Below are positions 45,365 to 57,948 of a DNA stretch of 64,000 nt, piece after piece. Each line of letters begins with the position of its first letter. The first letter of the stretch is position 1. This DNA is from Ajuga chamaepitys (lineage: Eukaryota > Streptophyta > Magnoliopsida > Lamiales > Lamiaceae). Position numbers and translations under genes: made by a program. The stretch is taken from assembly GCA_958295605.1 (NCBI GenBank), contig OY282503.1:20305705-20369704 (forward strand). The letters are read 5' to 3'. The notes below the pieces were generated by a model that was given only the letters and a program-made list of their open reading frames with translations, searched no databases and had not been told where the DNA came from.

Positions 45365-46119
45365 TTATGAAGCTACAATTTAACAGCTCAAGCAATAAGA
45401 GGAATTTACTATTTAATTTTAATAAAAATGAATGCACAAATCATAAGATCATAACTATCACAAATCATAATTCATAAGTCTACAATTCAAGCAATTGGAT
45501 GCATACAATAAGTTTGAAGATAATATATTGAGTGGCTTGTGAAGTTTAAGCAAATGAAGTCACAAACAGTAACAAAAGCTACAAATCAACAACTCAGTAA
45601 AAAATAGTCAATACAAGCTACTGAATTTGAATATAGTATTATATGTAATCTACATTCTCCAAAGGCAAAAACTAAAATAAACGTTAAAAATTAAAATATG
45701 AACTTACAGTTTTAGATTCAAAAGAGGTTGACGGTGCGAGCCACGGACTGATGGTGAGCAGCGGTGGCCAGCGACTATGGGCGGAGGAGAGGTGGCGACG
45801 ACTCAAAAAACCCTAGTCTCTCTCGTCTTTTGTGTTTTTCACTTTTTCTTGCAATTAGTTGTTTGGACTCCCATGTTAAATTTTTTATTTACTTTTATTC
45901 TAATTACAATTATAATAAAAGTTGAAAAAAAGAGTGGAAAAATGGGATTAAGCGACTAGGCAGACTGGGGCGCCTCGGTGGCACCTAGATCGCTTAAGCG
46001 GCGATTTCAAGTGGAAGCGATTTTTATGGTCAATAAATCGGATCGGTTAGTGATCGACTAGCGCCTACTCGGCGACTAGTCAGCCGATTAATAGGAGTTC
46101 TACAACACGGATTATCTTT
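45365..46119. other. hAT upstream region and probable terminus
   Basis: AT-rich leader, then a 160-bp CG-rich stretch (45950-46105) with repeated GGCGACTAG/AGCGGCGATT texts, typical of a hAT subterminal region. The exact end (possibly near GTTGTAGAACTCC, minus strand at 46107) is not proven. Confidence 0.4.
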
Positions 46120-47061
46120 AGGCCTCGTTTGCTTGGCCTTAATAGGCTGGAAATAAGAGTTTATATGGGCGATTAAGTTGTTTGCTTACTCAGCATTGGG
46201 CCCTGAAAAATTTGTCGGCCCGAGACACATATCGCGGATCCAAGAGACAGCCCATCTTACAATGAGGGTCCGATTTGGTGTCATGGCATTTATCTGCTCA
46301 GTTTAAAAAAAACGTAGTTAATTTTGCCCTTCACTTATAAGGTTTCATTTAAAATCTTTGAAACCCTAGAAATAGACTGCTATAAAACTCCCGCAGCCGT
46401 GACCACGACCACCGGAGTGTGAGAAAGATTCAACGTTACCATTTCCTTCCGGTAAGACAATAGCCCAGCCACCGACACAAGCAGCGGCGCTGAAAGCTGC
46501 CTTCTGCCGTCCCTATCATCTGCCACCGTCATTAACGCATCTGCCAAATCCTGCACCACTGAAAGCATCTTCATCATCTTCGTCCCTCAAATTTTTCCTG
46601 CAGCCGTGTTATTTTTGTCGCAAGATTATGCAGGGGCTCAACTTTTGGGGTTGATAAACAGAAGCCACGATTCAATTAACAAGTGCTTCGCAAGATTGAT
46701 GATTCTCACTGCAAGTCGTATCCCTTTCCGTTCAATTGAGATTCTTCCTTTCTTTTTGTTTTTTTTACTTTTCTTTTTTGGTGACTCTGGCATCAGAGTG
46801 TTAGAGTTAAAAAAAAAAAAAATTGCAAATCTCGTTTTTCGGGGATGGTAGACATTATCAGGATATTTTAGTAAACATCATGTTCTACAGTACTAAATCC
46901 AAGCAAAGCAAACAGAAAATAAAAATTCAGTGGACCATATATCTACACAATGTGAATCCGAAGCAAACAACTTTTAAAATATATCTTACAGCCCATGTGG
47001 CCTAAACAATATTGGGCTCTTTTATATGGAGGATTACTAGTTTTGCAAGCAAAAGAGGCCT
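46120..47061. mobile_element. Harbinger-like MITE carrying a PEX11A fragment
   Basis: Inverted ends GGCCTCGTTTGCTTGG (46121) and GCAAGCAAAAGAGGCC (to 47060), flanked by TTA (46118-46120) and TCA (47061-47063), consistent with a mutated 3-bp TTA duplication. About 940 bp. The interior holds a minus-strand exon-like PEX11A piece and AT-rich filler. No transposase. Confidence 0.6.
46405..46577 (-). pseudogene. captured PEX11A C-terminal fragment
   Basis: The minus strand reads KMLSVVQDLADALMTVADDR, then DGRRQLSAPLL and VSVAGLLS. Plant PEX11A (peroxisome membrane protein acting in peroxisome elongation and division) ends with the same order, SILQDLADGLMTIADIRDG then LSAP and SAGL.SA. The match breaks after GLLS, where intact proteins continue with an HKNW-type ending. 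Only about 45 residues are present. The N-terminus and membrane parts are absent. It is a fragment inside the MITE, not a gene. Confidence 0.8.
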
Positions 47062-47846
47062 CAGTATATTCGATGATCTTTGTTTTCCATCTGGTCCGCA
47101 TATATACACGGTGAATCAGACGAGATCCTTCTCTCTCCAAGCAACCACATATCTTGATAAGGTAAGATACTCCTTCCATATCTTTAGATGCTCCTCATTT
47201 TATGATGAACTTTAATCACCGCTATCTTCCTACTTTCCTGCAATCATAAAAATAAATAGTACTTAAAAATATATTTTTTTGCAATAACCCAAAATTAATA
47301 TCTTTTACAAGAATAAACACCAACAAGTCCATTGTAATTCAACCAACTCAGTCAAATATGTGTAGCATTGTTCGCACATTATACTCGAACATTGCTACAC
47401 ATGTTTGAGGTGGACGGTCGGACAAGGGTAACATTTTCCAATTTTGAAAATCGAAGAGTGTTGATTGAATAGGGTTATTTTGCTTCTTAAATAGTACTTG
47501 TTCACATTTGATCATTTTCTTTCCACTTATTGTTATATTTTTAATTTTTAATATAATGGAGTGAGTCATACATTATTCAAAATGGACAGAAAATGACTGG
47601 AGTAATGCATCTTCCACTTGTTGTAGGCAATTGCAATAATATCTCATATTTAGGCCTATAATCTAACACATATATGATAATGCGACGTTACAATGGACCC
47701 ATAAAGTCACAAATTTCCATTGGCGATGGGATATGTCTGAAAGGTATTAGTGATTGACCAAGTCTCATACTTTGTCTTCCTGCTCAATTATTGGCAGTTA
47801 CTAGCTTTGTCACCAACCCCGCCCGCAACTTCTCTTCAATAACTAA
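47062..47846. other. intergenic interval, no gene seen
   Basis: No domain or terminal repeat recognised. Text at 47690-47820 is higher in GC and may be a decayed coding piece, but I cannot assign it. Confidence 0.35.
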
Positions 47847-48939
47847 CTAGTAAATGCTCCCAATGCACGGACTATTTTTTTAAGAGTAAATCAATATTAA
47901 TATGAACAATATATTTTATTAAAAATGCATTTTTATGTGATAATATATAACAAAAAAAGAAATGGTTAAAATATGTTACAAAGAAAACTTTTGTGTTCTT
48001 TTGCAGTGTTATTCATTCCTTGGCTCTTACTCCAGAAAATCAGATTTTTCCACTAATGAAAATACATTTTAATTTTTTCACGAATTTCTTCCTTGTATCT
48101 TATTCCAGATTTTTTTTTTTATTTCATCCGTTTATTTAGCTTCTATTGTCTATATCAAAACATTCATATTAAATTATAATAAATTTGAATAGATCACACT
48201 GATTGATAATAATAAATAAAGTGAACATACATAATCCAGAATCCGATATGATTGAACAGATTGAGAAACAAAAAGTTTCAAATCTAATATTAATTAATAG
48301 GATTGAGAAACAAATAATCTTAAGGATTATTCTTATATAAAATATTTTATTAGTTTATGTACAAAACGACTTATATTAGAAACAACAACAAAAAAAAAAA
48401 AGAATTAAGGATTATTCTTATATAAAATATTTTATTAGGTTACCTACAAAATATCCTCTATTAGAAATAAATTTTAAGAAAAATATAGAAAATATAATTT
48501 TATTTTAGGATGAATTGAATCTTCCTAGTCCGTATGATTAGCTGATTCATATAAATAGAGTTGAATTTGGATTTAGAATTTTTAAAGACATAGATGACCT
48601 CAAATCTTTCAATTAGCTCATTAATACAAATAAAGTTGGATTTTAATTTAGATAAACATAAAGATAAATTAATGAACTAAACTAATTAAATACTTTATAT
48701 AGGAATAATCATTAAGAAAATATATTCTTTTCTCAATCTTATTAAATTGTATTGCTATCTATTCCAAAATTTATTATAATTCAATATTAAGATTTTGGGA
48801 GAGAGATGAGAGAAGAAGAAAATCGAATGAAATTAAGTATTTTCGGATTGTAAATTACCAATTTAAATTTATTTTTAAAAAAATGAACATTCTAAATTTC
48901 TATTAATTTAGAAATATTTCACCATTTGAAATAAGTTTG

Positions 48940-49305
48940 TTCTAAGATAAATAAATTATTTTGTATTTTCCTTATCGTAATTTAGAATTATTTTTTCTGT
49001 AGTTGTAAGGTTCACCTTCTAAGATAAATTATTTTGTAATTTTCTGATCGTAATTTAGAATTATTTTTTATTTCTATTAATTTAAAAATATTCCACCATT
49101 TGAAATAAATTTGTTCTAAGATAAATTATTTTGTATTTTCCTGATCGTAATTTAGAATTATTTTTTCTGTAGTTGTAAGGTTCACCTTCTAAGATAAATT
49201 ATTTTGTATTTATCTGATCGTAATTTAGTATTATTTTTTGATAAATTATTTTGTATTTATCTGATTGTAATTTAGAATTATTTTTTCTGTAGTTGTAAGG
49301 TTCAC
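48940..49305. repeat. tandem repeats in Helitron
   Basis: Five copies of AAGATAAATTATTTTGTAT with CTGATCGTAATTTAGAATTA, in larger units of about 75-180 bp that also contain TGTAGTTGTAAGGTTCACCT (three copies). Confidence 0.8.
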
Positions 49306-49368
49306 CTGGTCGTCCCCACATAGTAGCTATGTATGCTCTGACTCAACGAACCCTTATTGCCACAACAT

Positions 49369-49620
49369 TTTTTCTAGAGTAAGTTCATCAACCATGTTGA
49401 ATACCGGAGCCATTGTTTCTGTATCAATTGAAACTAAATCTTTGCGTGAACATTTTTTCTAGAGTAAGTTCATCAACCATGTTAAATACCGGAGCCATTG
49501 TCTCTGTATCAATTGAAAGTAAAATCTTGCGTGTGACAGATATGGATGAAGGGGTCCAGATATTTATAGCTTATATAAAACATGAAGGGGTCCAGATATT
49601 TATAGCTTATATAAAACCCT
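49369..49620. repeat. two nested tandem duplications in Helitron
   Basis: An 84-bp direct duplication starting TTTTTTCTAGAGTAAGTTCA (49369 and 49453), followed by a 36-bp duplication containing GGGGTCCAGATATTTATAGC (49551 and 49587). Confidence 0.85.
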
Positions 49621-50995
49621 AGTATACACGCTTCTGTAACTACATTCTGTTAAACATACCGCGTAAAAATATATTTTACTGATTATATAATTCCTGAAAT
49701 CTCTCAACTACATTTTACATAATAACTTTAAAAAAAATCATTAGTTTATCTTTTTACCGGAAATATAGATCTTATAATGTTTCAATAATATCGTACAAAT
49801 TATTAAAAAAGATATATGATGTTTTTTTATTCTATTTAAATATTCTTTGATTTATAAATTGAAATATATAATTATAAATTTTTTTAATAAGTGAATATAT
49901 CCACATTAGTTATTTAAAAATTATTTGTATTTATTTCATAAATAAAAAGATATAATGTTCTTTAAAAATATAGAATACATATATGTACAATTTATTCAAT
50001 TCCTGAAATATCTCAATTACATATCTAAATTTTATAATATGTTTTTATTATATCTATACTAATGAAATAATTTTAAATTGCTTTTATAAGTTGTATTATA
50101 TACATGCATTGAATATGTGGCAAACATTTTCTTTTTAAACAACAGGCTCGCCTTAGTATACACGCATCTAAATATTCATTCTGTTAAACATTAATTTAAA
50201 AAATCGGGAGTCCATATATTTATTTAAAGTTTATTTAAAACTCTAAAATAAACATATCTAAATATTTATTCTGTTGATTAAATTAGCGAAATAGTATATT
50301 TCAACGAATGTATAATTCCTGAAATATCTCAACTACACTTTACACTATATGTTAAATAAATTACATGTCTATTCTTTTGTTTTATTTGGTTCGGATATTT
50401 AAATCTTCTAATATTCAATTATATTTTACCCTTTGATTTTAGATATGTATATATATATATATATTATATATACAAATTATTTTATTTATAAATTGTTTTA
50501 TAATTATAAATTTTAAGTATATATGATGTATTTTAAAATTCTAGAAAACATGTCTGTAACATTTTTTAATTCCTAAAACATCTCAACAACTTGAACAATT
50601 CAAAATTAAATATATACCATGTTGATATGATTTAGACTGGATATTTAAAAATTAAATATATACCATGTTGATATGATTTGGATTGGATATTTAGATCGTT
50701 TAATATGACAATTAAATTTCCAATTGAAAAGTAAATTAATATATGACCTTTTCAACTCCACGGATTTTTCAATAGAAATATTTTGATTTATAAATATATA
50801 TTTCTACATTGTTTTTCTTTTTAGAATATCTTAACCAAACAACGATTTTGCCGAGATATTTTAATTTATATATTTCAATGATTTTATATTGCTTACTAAA
50901 ACATTATCAGAATTGTGAATAATGTCGATTCAATTGAAGTTGATACATGGATTTATTTAAATAAAAATTATAAAATTGAAATCTACTACAATAAA

Positions 50996-51324
50996 TCAGA
51001 TTTGGTCTTCAATATCAATGGATCCTCGAATGTTTAGCGAATCTCTAACCCTTTTCCAATATTCTTCGCGGATTGACTGTATACATGTAATAAACCAAAT
51101 GGTTTTTTTCTTAGAAAAATATATTGACAACAATTTAAATAATTCACATAACAGGAAATAAATAAATAAAAACTTTTTATATGATTACATATTACCGTAG
51201 AAAAATATGATGGTAGATAAATTTGATTTTTACAATCTTCAAAGCTGTTTTCGCCAGAATCATGATTTAGTGTTGCTGATTTTTTCTTATCTTTATTTGC
51301 AGGTCGTCCCTTTGCAGCATCCAT
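50996..51324 (-). CDS. candidate two-exon small protein in Helitron
   Basis: Exon 1 (51324-51196, 43 codons) starts MDAAKGRPANKDKKKSATLN and ends IYLPSYFST at a GTAATATG donor. After a 119-base intron ending TTTATTACATGTATACAG, exon 2 (51076-50996) gives SIREEYWKRVRDSLNIRGSI then DIEDQI-stop. The junction is in phase, giving 69 residues with a basic N-terminus and an amphipathic C-terminus. I recognise no family. It could be a captured exon pair or chance. It is near the Helitron 5' end, in the element's sense orientation. Confidence 0.35.
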
Positions 51325-51855
51325 TATGGTGAAGTATCTATCAAAGTTGACACATAATAATTAAGGAATGTCAGAATAATAGAAATTTGCATCCACAAAT
51401 GTGAATCCAAAAAACTGCTAACAAATTGCAAAATGAATAAGAAATAGAATTACTCAGCAAAATCAAATATGAATCAAATAAACTGAAATAGTGGCGAAAT
51501 AAAGAAATTACGAGATGAATAAAAAATAAAAATACCCAACTGCAAATGTGATTCTCATTTACGTGATTCTCATTTACTGAAGACAGTGTATTTATAGGAG
51601 CAAATATGTTATCGGATAAGGATTTTTTTAAATTTCAAATTTCAATTTAAATAATATAACGAAATATGTTTTAAATATCTTTACAGATTTATTGTTGCTG
51701 ATTTTTCGCCAGATCTCAAAATATAACATGGGATAATTCAAAATTCAAAATTCGAAATTCAAATTAACTTCTATTCTTAGTAACTAAATAATTGGGCGGG
51801 AAAAATCTTAACTTACTAATTTTGGATGACTTGGCTTATTATATATATATATAGA

Positions 51856-53199
51856 TATTAGATTTTGTATTACCATTACTAGCTAGGGCCGTTGGTACTC
51901 CGAACTCAGTCGAGCTTATAGGTGCTCGTGTTTAATTTGTGTATTATTAATAGAAGCTGATTCCAGTCGAGTTTTTGTAACATCCACTATATAATTTAAT
52001 TATTATTATATTTAAATATTTAATTTGAACATGAGCCTAACGCATTAGTCAAGTGGTCGATCCTAAATATTTAGTTTTTCTGCAGACAATATTATATGTA
52101 TAAAGATGATTTCAAAAATGTGTTTATCAAAATTAGGCATGTGTATTTGGTGGGCTATACAAGGTTAGAAGCTCAATGTGTCAATTTGTTAACAATAAGC
52201 CATCAAATCAAATTATTAGTTATAACTACAACTGAGATCCCAAATAACGAACACACTATGTTGCCAACAGTCTGTTTTCGCTCCTAACAAATTTTCACCA
52301 TAACTCCAACTTTGTTTATATAAAATTGGCCCAATTAAACTGTAATTTCAGGCCCAACAATTATATCTTAAATTCTACTTAAAAATTTAAAATGACACTT
52401 ATTCGTGAATGAATGGAGTATCTCATTAAATCTTAGCAACCAACATTTTAGAGATGAAATATATTTTGTCTTAAATGGTTCACTACTTTTTTTGAGATAA
52501 TCAGAATTTCATTAAATTGCTGGTACATCAAGGCTTTTGTTTAGCGTCTTTAAACACAAATATCATTATTAAAAACGGATTTTTCCGTATCTTATTTGAT
52601 TTTTTGCTTTTGTAGTGTTATGTCCTATTGGGTCAGCCAAATAAATTCTATTATGGCCCTTCCCTAGAAACTAAAAAAAAAAACAAAATTCTAGAATGGC
52701 CCGATAGAATATTGCAAAACCACAAAAGCCAACTGAAGCCAACACAAGCCCACCATTCGAAGTTTTACCTCTGATATATCTTTCCTGGATTACTGGTTGT
52801 TGGCGAGGGAATGAAAAAATATATTGCTCTGGGCCGGTGGAACTCTAAGTTGTAAGGAGTGCATCTGCGGAACCTGATATTTAGTTCAAATTATCAGATG
52901 TAAATGTTGTATGCATTTGAGAAAAATAAGGGTTTGAGAGGAAATTTTCGGAACTTTAGGGTCAAACAAAGTCCCCCTATTGGTTAATGGAAGATCATGG
53001 ATGAGAAGAGGATATAAGAATTCATTAGTGTTATTCATTTTAATTTCTCATTCTGGAAGAAAATGCTTAAATGTTATGTTAGGCACTTCCATGATGGTGA
53101 TTACTGGTATTTTTATATACTTCCGAGCACGAAACTTATAGGAAAAATGATAGAAAAGTATGTGAATTTAGCTTGTTTACCTTCGTTTTTAGATTTTTT
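51856..53199. other. intergenic interval, no gene seen
   Basis: No recognisable domains or element termini. AT-rich to about 52740, then a more mixed stretch to 53190 without a convincing frame. Confidence 0.35.
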
Positions 53200-54980
53200 G
53201 TGGATTTCACGAGTTTATTTGTTTTGTATTGATTTTTCAAACAAAATTAAGGGATATTGAGTAATTGTGAAGTTATGTTGAAGAATCGAATGAAGACGAA
53301 GACAAAACAAGAGAAATGAAGTTAAATGAGTCGAAACTCAAATCACGAAGACCACGGGCTGGCCCACAATGATCGAAACGGTTAGAAACGTTCAATAATA
53401 GGGACCCGAGCGGATTGCAATCGGGCTGGAGGTGTCCGAGCAGTGCGTTCCACGACCCGACCGGATTGAGCTCCGGCCTTGCCCGATCAAAGTCGCTTTT
53501 GTAGGTGTGTATTGTCCAACCCATCTAATTTTAAGCCATATTTTCTCATCTAATGTACTCCCTATATTTACTCCAAGCCTCTTATAGATTTTGGGCCCAA
53601 CTTCCAAGCCCACTCAGCCTAAAATCCCAAACCCATTTGTAAGTTGATGCCTTAATTTCTAATTTGAATGAGCAAAATAGTGGCCCTTTCTTTGAGAGAG
53701 AGATCATTAAGAGTGTGAGGTAGAGATAGTATTGCTCCCATTTCTTCTTCTCCAGGAGGTGTCCCATTTATGGATCGTAGTGATCTACTCTCTTGGTCTT
53801 TTCTCCTCCCTTCATCTTTGTGTGTGAAAGAGTGAGAGTTAGAGGGGATTCTAGGCAGCCCTCCAATATTAGTCTGTTGGAGACTGTTTTAGTGCCTTAG
53901 TAGCTTCGAGTCCAGTCGGGTCTTAGAAGTTTTTCTAGTTTTGGCTAGAGCCACCTTTAGGGTCTCCGTCAAAATTCATCAGGACCATTCAAGGGAAGCC
54001 GAAGAACAGAACAATCTAAGCCGCTACTTAACGAAGCTATATAGAGGTAACCAGAGGGGCCAAGATGAACACCCAACACCTCTGATACATGTAGAGAAAC
54101 AAAATACATTACGGATAAGCAGAGAGAGAGCTGAAGATAGTTCAGAGTTTCAGAAAGGAGTAACGATGAGCACATAACATTCGAAGGGAGCCTATCCGCA
54201 CGCCATAAATCTTGGGGTTTTTTTTTCCATAGAACACTATTTGTCAATTATTTTGTTGATTTATTTATTGTTCTATGGAGTATACTGTTTTATTCTCGGG
54301 TTGAAGTAGGTTGTTATTTATTAAGTGTCCGAATGATTATTTTATGCAGTTGATTTTTTTCATTAATTAATTTGCGTGATTGCAAATTGTCTTGTTGCTT
54401 GTTAACTTGATTACTTAATGAAATACACACAAATTAACTATCCTAGATTTGAAATGAGGACATTTAATTATCAAACAACACACACCACAATTATTCAATA
54501 AGACTGAGAGGCTGATTATAATTGTGGGTGTATTTCATCGCCAATGTTGAGAAATGTATGCAATAGATCAGACATGGATGTCGATATACGTATATAATCA
54601 ACTTCATTCGTTCCTAGTGGTTGAAATACACTACTGAAGCCTCATAACAGTAGGAATTGATCAATTGGTGTAATATATGTAGTTGCTTAAAAATATAATA
54701 ATTGAAACAATAAGTCTTTATCATCTGATTTACACCCGTGATTTTTTTGCTTGCTTTATTTTACTTATTTTCTTTAGTTTACTTAATTATTTAAGTTATT
54801 TAATCTACTAAATACGATATTCTAGATAAACTAGGACTAGCCCATAATAATAATTTGATATTACTTATATTGGTCTCTGTGGGTTACAACCTTGCTCACC
54901 ACTAGCAATTAACTATGTCATGCACTTGAGGTTTAGTGGTAACCAAAGAGCAATCGATGGATAACCCTCTGGGAGACTCT
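53200..54980. mobile_element. probable LTR (solo or truncated)
   Basis: Layout resembles the LTR at 36445: GC-rich motif cluster (53405-53490), a TATA-like CTTATAGATT (53581), a long leader with pyrimidine-rich stretches, and a distal GTCTCTGTGGGTTACAACC text (54872) similar in position to GTGGGATCGACC of Athila-like LTRs. Borders and duplications are not resolved. The motif cluster has CCCGAGCGGA (53405), TCCGAGCAGT (53435) and CCCGACCGGA (53456). Confidence 0.4.
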
Positions 54981-55088
54981 GGTTTTCATTTTGCTCTATT
55001 CGTTTTCATTTTGGAAAAAATCATTATAATAAAAATGCAGAATAATAACACTTAAAACACAACCATTTCACACTTTTTTCTATTGTCT

Positions 55089-55404
55089 CACTATTCTACA
55101 ACATTTTTTAAGAAAATCGTAGTGTTTTGGTGGAAAAAAAGGTCATAGACAACGGTAATGAACTTATATACATCAATTTTCTGAACAACTCTTTCTTTGT
55201 ATTTTTGCGCTGATAGACAATGATTTATGCAATGGATTCTGAGCCATTATCTATAAGAGAAAAAAACCATAATAGACAACGATGATGTACTAATAGACAA
55301 CATTTTTTTTAACTATTGTCTGTCACCGTGTTTTTGCGCTAAAAGCTGACGCTTAGCGCTGGAAGACAACACTTTGAAAATAGTTAAGCCGTTGTGTATT
55401 AGTG
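55089..55404. mobile_element. CACTA-type MITE
   Basis: Ends CACTATTCTACAAC and GTTGTGTATTAGTG with internal AGACAACGG / GTTGTCT motifs. 316 bp. Flanking triplets (tct / aaa) do not match, so borders may be eroded. Confidence 0.45.
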
Positions 55405-55479
55405 AAATCATTACGCAAAGACAACACGACGTACCACAGTTATGGGATTCGTTGTTAATTTTGATTACTCCATACTTAC

Positions 55480-56195
55480 CTAATTTTAAGGTCCATGTTC
55501 ATAGCTAAAATGTCGCATTATTGTGTAAATTAGTACTTCGTAATCCAAGTTTTCGTACGTTTGGTGAATTTCCCTCGTTTGTTGGTTTTGTAGTGTATTC
55601 AGTACAAAACAATGTATTTTTTGAGTTAATGGTGAAATCACAAGTCCAAATGGATAAAAGAAGGCTTGGGAGGAAGGAATTGAGGAATTGGGCTCAACAT
55701 AGCTTTTAGACAGGCCCAAGATGAAGTAGAGAAGCCCAAATGACGAGTTAAAAAGAGATGAAAATCAAGCAACATTCACTCGAGTGAATAGAAATAAAAT
55801 TGAGCAACATTCGCTCGAGTGAATAGAAATATGGTTCGGTCGTGCAAGCATCACATGCGCTAAAACCATAAACATGGAAAGCATATACTTGACGTGCACC
55901 CTGCAAAAATCAAGAATGTTCGCAGATGAAGAGGATTTGCTTAACTGAATAGCTTAGTGGTTCGGTTGTGTACAATGCTGGATGTTTTTACGGCTGATTT
56001 TTTTAGAGTTTTATCCAAATTAAGCCCGATATTACCTACTATTATGTACTCGTATAAATAAGTAGTCTTATTAATTGTCAAGATATCACTTTTTCTTTAT
56101 TTTTCTTTAATATGTATACTATAATTAGGTGTTCTTGTTGATATTCGATGTGTTGAGAATTTATTAATCTTAGAATAGACTGATGACAGAGGTTT
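55480..56195. mobile_element. probable LTR fragment with CTCGAG palindromes
   Basis: Two copies of ATTCACTCGAGTGAAT-type palindromes (55774, perfect 16 bp; 55809, one change), then GGTTCGGTCGTG (55833) and GGTTCGGTTGTG (55959). TATAAATA is at 56053, about 80 bp after the last motif. The arrangement suggests another U3/promoter. LTR borders are not seen. Confidence 0.35.
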
Positions 56196-56208
56196 TCATA
56201 ACCCTACA

Positions 56209-56590
56209 CTACTACAAAAAACATTTAAAACTACGGTAAAAAATCGTAGTTAAAGGCATTCACCGACTATGGTAGTAGATATCATAGTGGTAGATCTACC
56301 ACCAATAGCTACGGTTAATGAACCATAATAATTAATAATAAAGACTATGGTTGACAACATTTTTCGTAATAGTAGCATCTAATACTACGGTATGTATGAC
56401 CATGACTGGTGATTTTATTCGACTATGGTCTGAACCATAGTAATTAACGATAAAGACTACGGTTGACAACCGTTGTCGTAATAGTAGCAACTATGACTAT
56501 GGTATGTATGACCACGGTTGGTGACTTTCTTAGACTACGATCAAAGACCGTTGTCTTTTCTTTTTCATAAACCGTTGTTGTAGATGATGC
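56209..56590. mobile_element. CACTA-type terminal region, third family
   Basis: Begins CACTACTACAAAAAACATTT and carries inverted pairs of AACTACGGT / ATCGTAGTT and related ACTATGGT motifs, the subterminal layout of CACTA elements. The far terminus is not found before the end of the window, so the element is truncated or its partner end is unrecognised. Confidence 0.5.
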
Positions 56591-56866
56591 TCTTTTATAG
56601 TTTTTTTTATATATTTTTATTTTCTTTTGTAATTTATATATATATATATATAACATAAATTAATATTTATGTGTGTTGTTTAATCTTCAACAACATATCA
56701 CATAAGAAAGAGTAGATATTAGATTAAAAAAATTCATTTATTTCTAAATATCAAAGTTACATTAGGTCTCAAAGCTAGAGAAGAAAAAAAAATACAAATT
56801 AATTTCTCTATACTTAAATCAATTACATATATGCATCTTTTCTTTTGAATCATCTTTAACTATCCT

Positions 56867-56906
<40 letters not shown>

Positions 56907-57804
56907 ACCTAAAGAGAAGGAATTAAACACAAAAAATTATTTGTTAATCCAGATATCTACAACACAAAATAGTAAAAAAACATTAAGTATAATCATAATC
57001 AGATATATCTAAAATATAAAACATAAATATAAAAATTAATAAAAAAACTAGCAGTATGTGCTTTTGCTATTTTCACCTTAAACTCTAAGTACAACATCTG
57101 GAAAGATGATGGTTAATTTCAAATGTGGATTGAAGAGCAATCATAAAACTCCAAAAATTCAAATAGCAATCATAATGATTTGAAGAGCAAGAACACCTAA
57201 GATCAAGTTTAATCAATTATAAGACCAATAAATTGACCATACAAGAAGTCAAAAGGAATGCAAAGAACACTTATGATCCAATATGTACGTTAGTATATAC
57301 TATTCAATATGCTTGAGTCTTAATAAACCTAAATCATATTTGTTTTGCAACAAAATCCGATGGAAGGGATGTATGGCAGCTTTCTCAATCCTTTAGTATG
57401 CCTCTTTTCACGACGACGGATGTAGGCTGAGGATTGACAAATCAATCAAAGGAATTATCCAATTTTCAGCCTAATTTCTTCTCGGATGTAGGGCTCTACC
57501 TCAATTCTAGGCCGATGAAATATGTGGATTATCAAATAAGTTTAAGGGATTACCTTGATCTCTCTCTATTCTCTTAGTTGATGTAGGCGGTGCAATAGTA
57601 TGTCTTCAGAGATATTATGTGCACAATGCAAATTCAATAGAAAGTATATCATGTGCATAGATATGACTCTTTTCTTGGGTTGATACGTTCATTGCGCAGT
57701 GCATTTTCTCTATACCTAATATCAGAAATCCCAATATCAGAAGGGAAAAAAGAAAAAAAGAGTTATCCTAGAAAAGAAGATTAACAAAACAATAAATACC
57801 AAAC
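56591..57804. other. AT-rich interval, A37 run, no gene
   Basis: An uninterrupted run of 37 A at 56868-56904. The rest shows no frame or element that I can support. Confidence 0.4.
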
Positions 57805-57948
57805 GAGCTGAGTAGGCAATCTGCCAAGTAAACTCCCGAACCCGGCTTTGCCCAGGTCAATATAATGTTCCTCAGATACTGAATTCAGTTTGCAAGCCTC
57901 AAGCAACAAATGGTGCAGATCGAGAAATATGTGATGTTCTTTTAGCAC
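57805..57948 (-). CDS. exon-like segment, unidentified
   Basis: On the minus strand a TTTTAG acceptor is followed by 48 open codons, VLKEHHIFLDLHHLLLEACK then SEEHYIDLGKAGFGSLLG and RLPTQL, ending at a GTTTGG donor. Length is a multiple of three and the composition is protein-like. I do not recognise the family. It is in the same orientation as the other gene pieces to the right. Confidence 0.4.

Larger units (their letters stand above)
47847..51855 (-). mobile_element. non-autonomous Helitron (4.0 kb)
   Basis: On the minus strand it begins TCTATATATATATATAATAA directly after host A (51856) and ends CATTTACTAG directly before host T (47846), obeying the Helitron A/T insertion rule and TC...CTAG ends. 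A short imperfect stem (GTCCGTGCATTGGGAGCA) precedes the end. No Rep/helicase is encoded. It contains tandem repeats (48940-49305, 49369-49620) and a possible two-exon small gene (51324-50996). Confidence 0.72.

Noticed and set aside
46405..46577. Host PEX11A gene
   Set aside because: Only the C-terminal 45 residues are present, the match breaks off, and the piece lies between transposon-like inverted ends.
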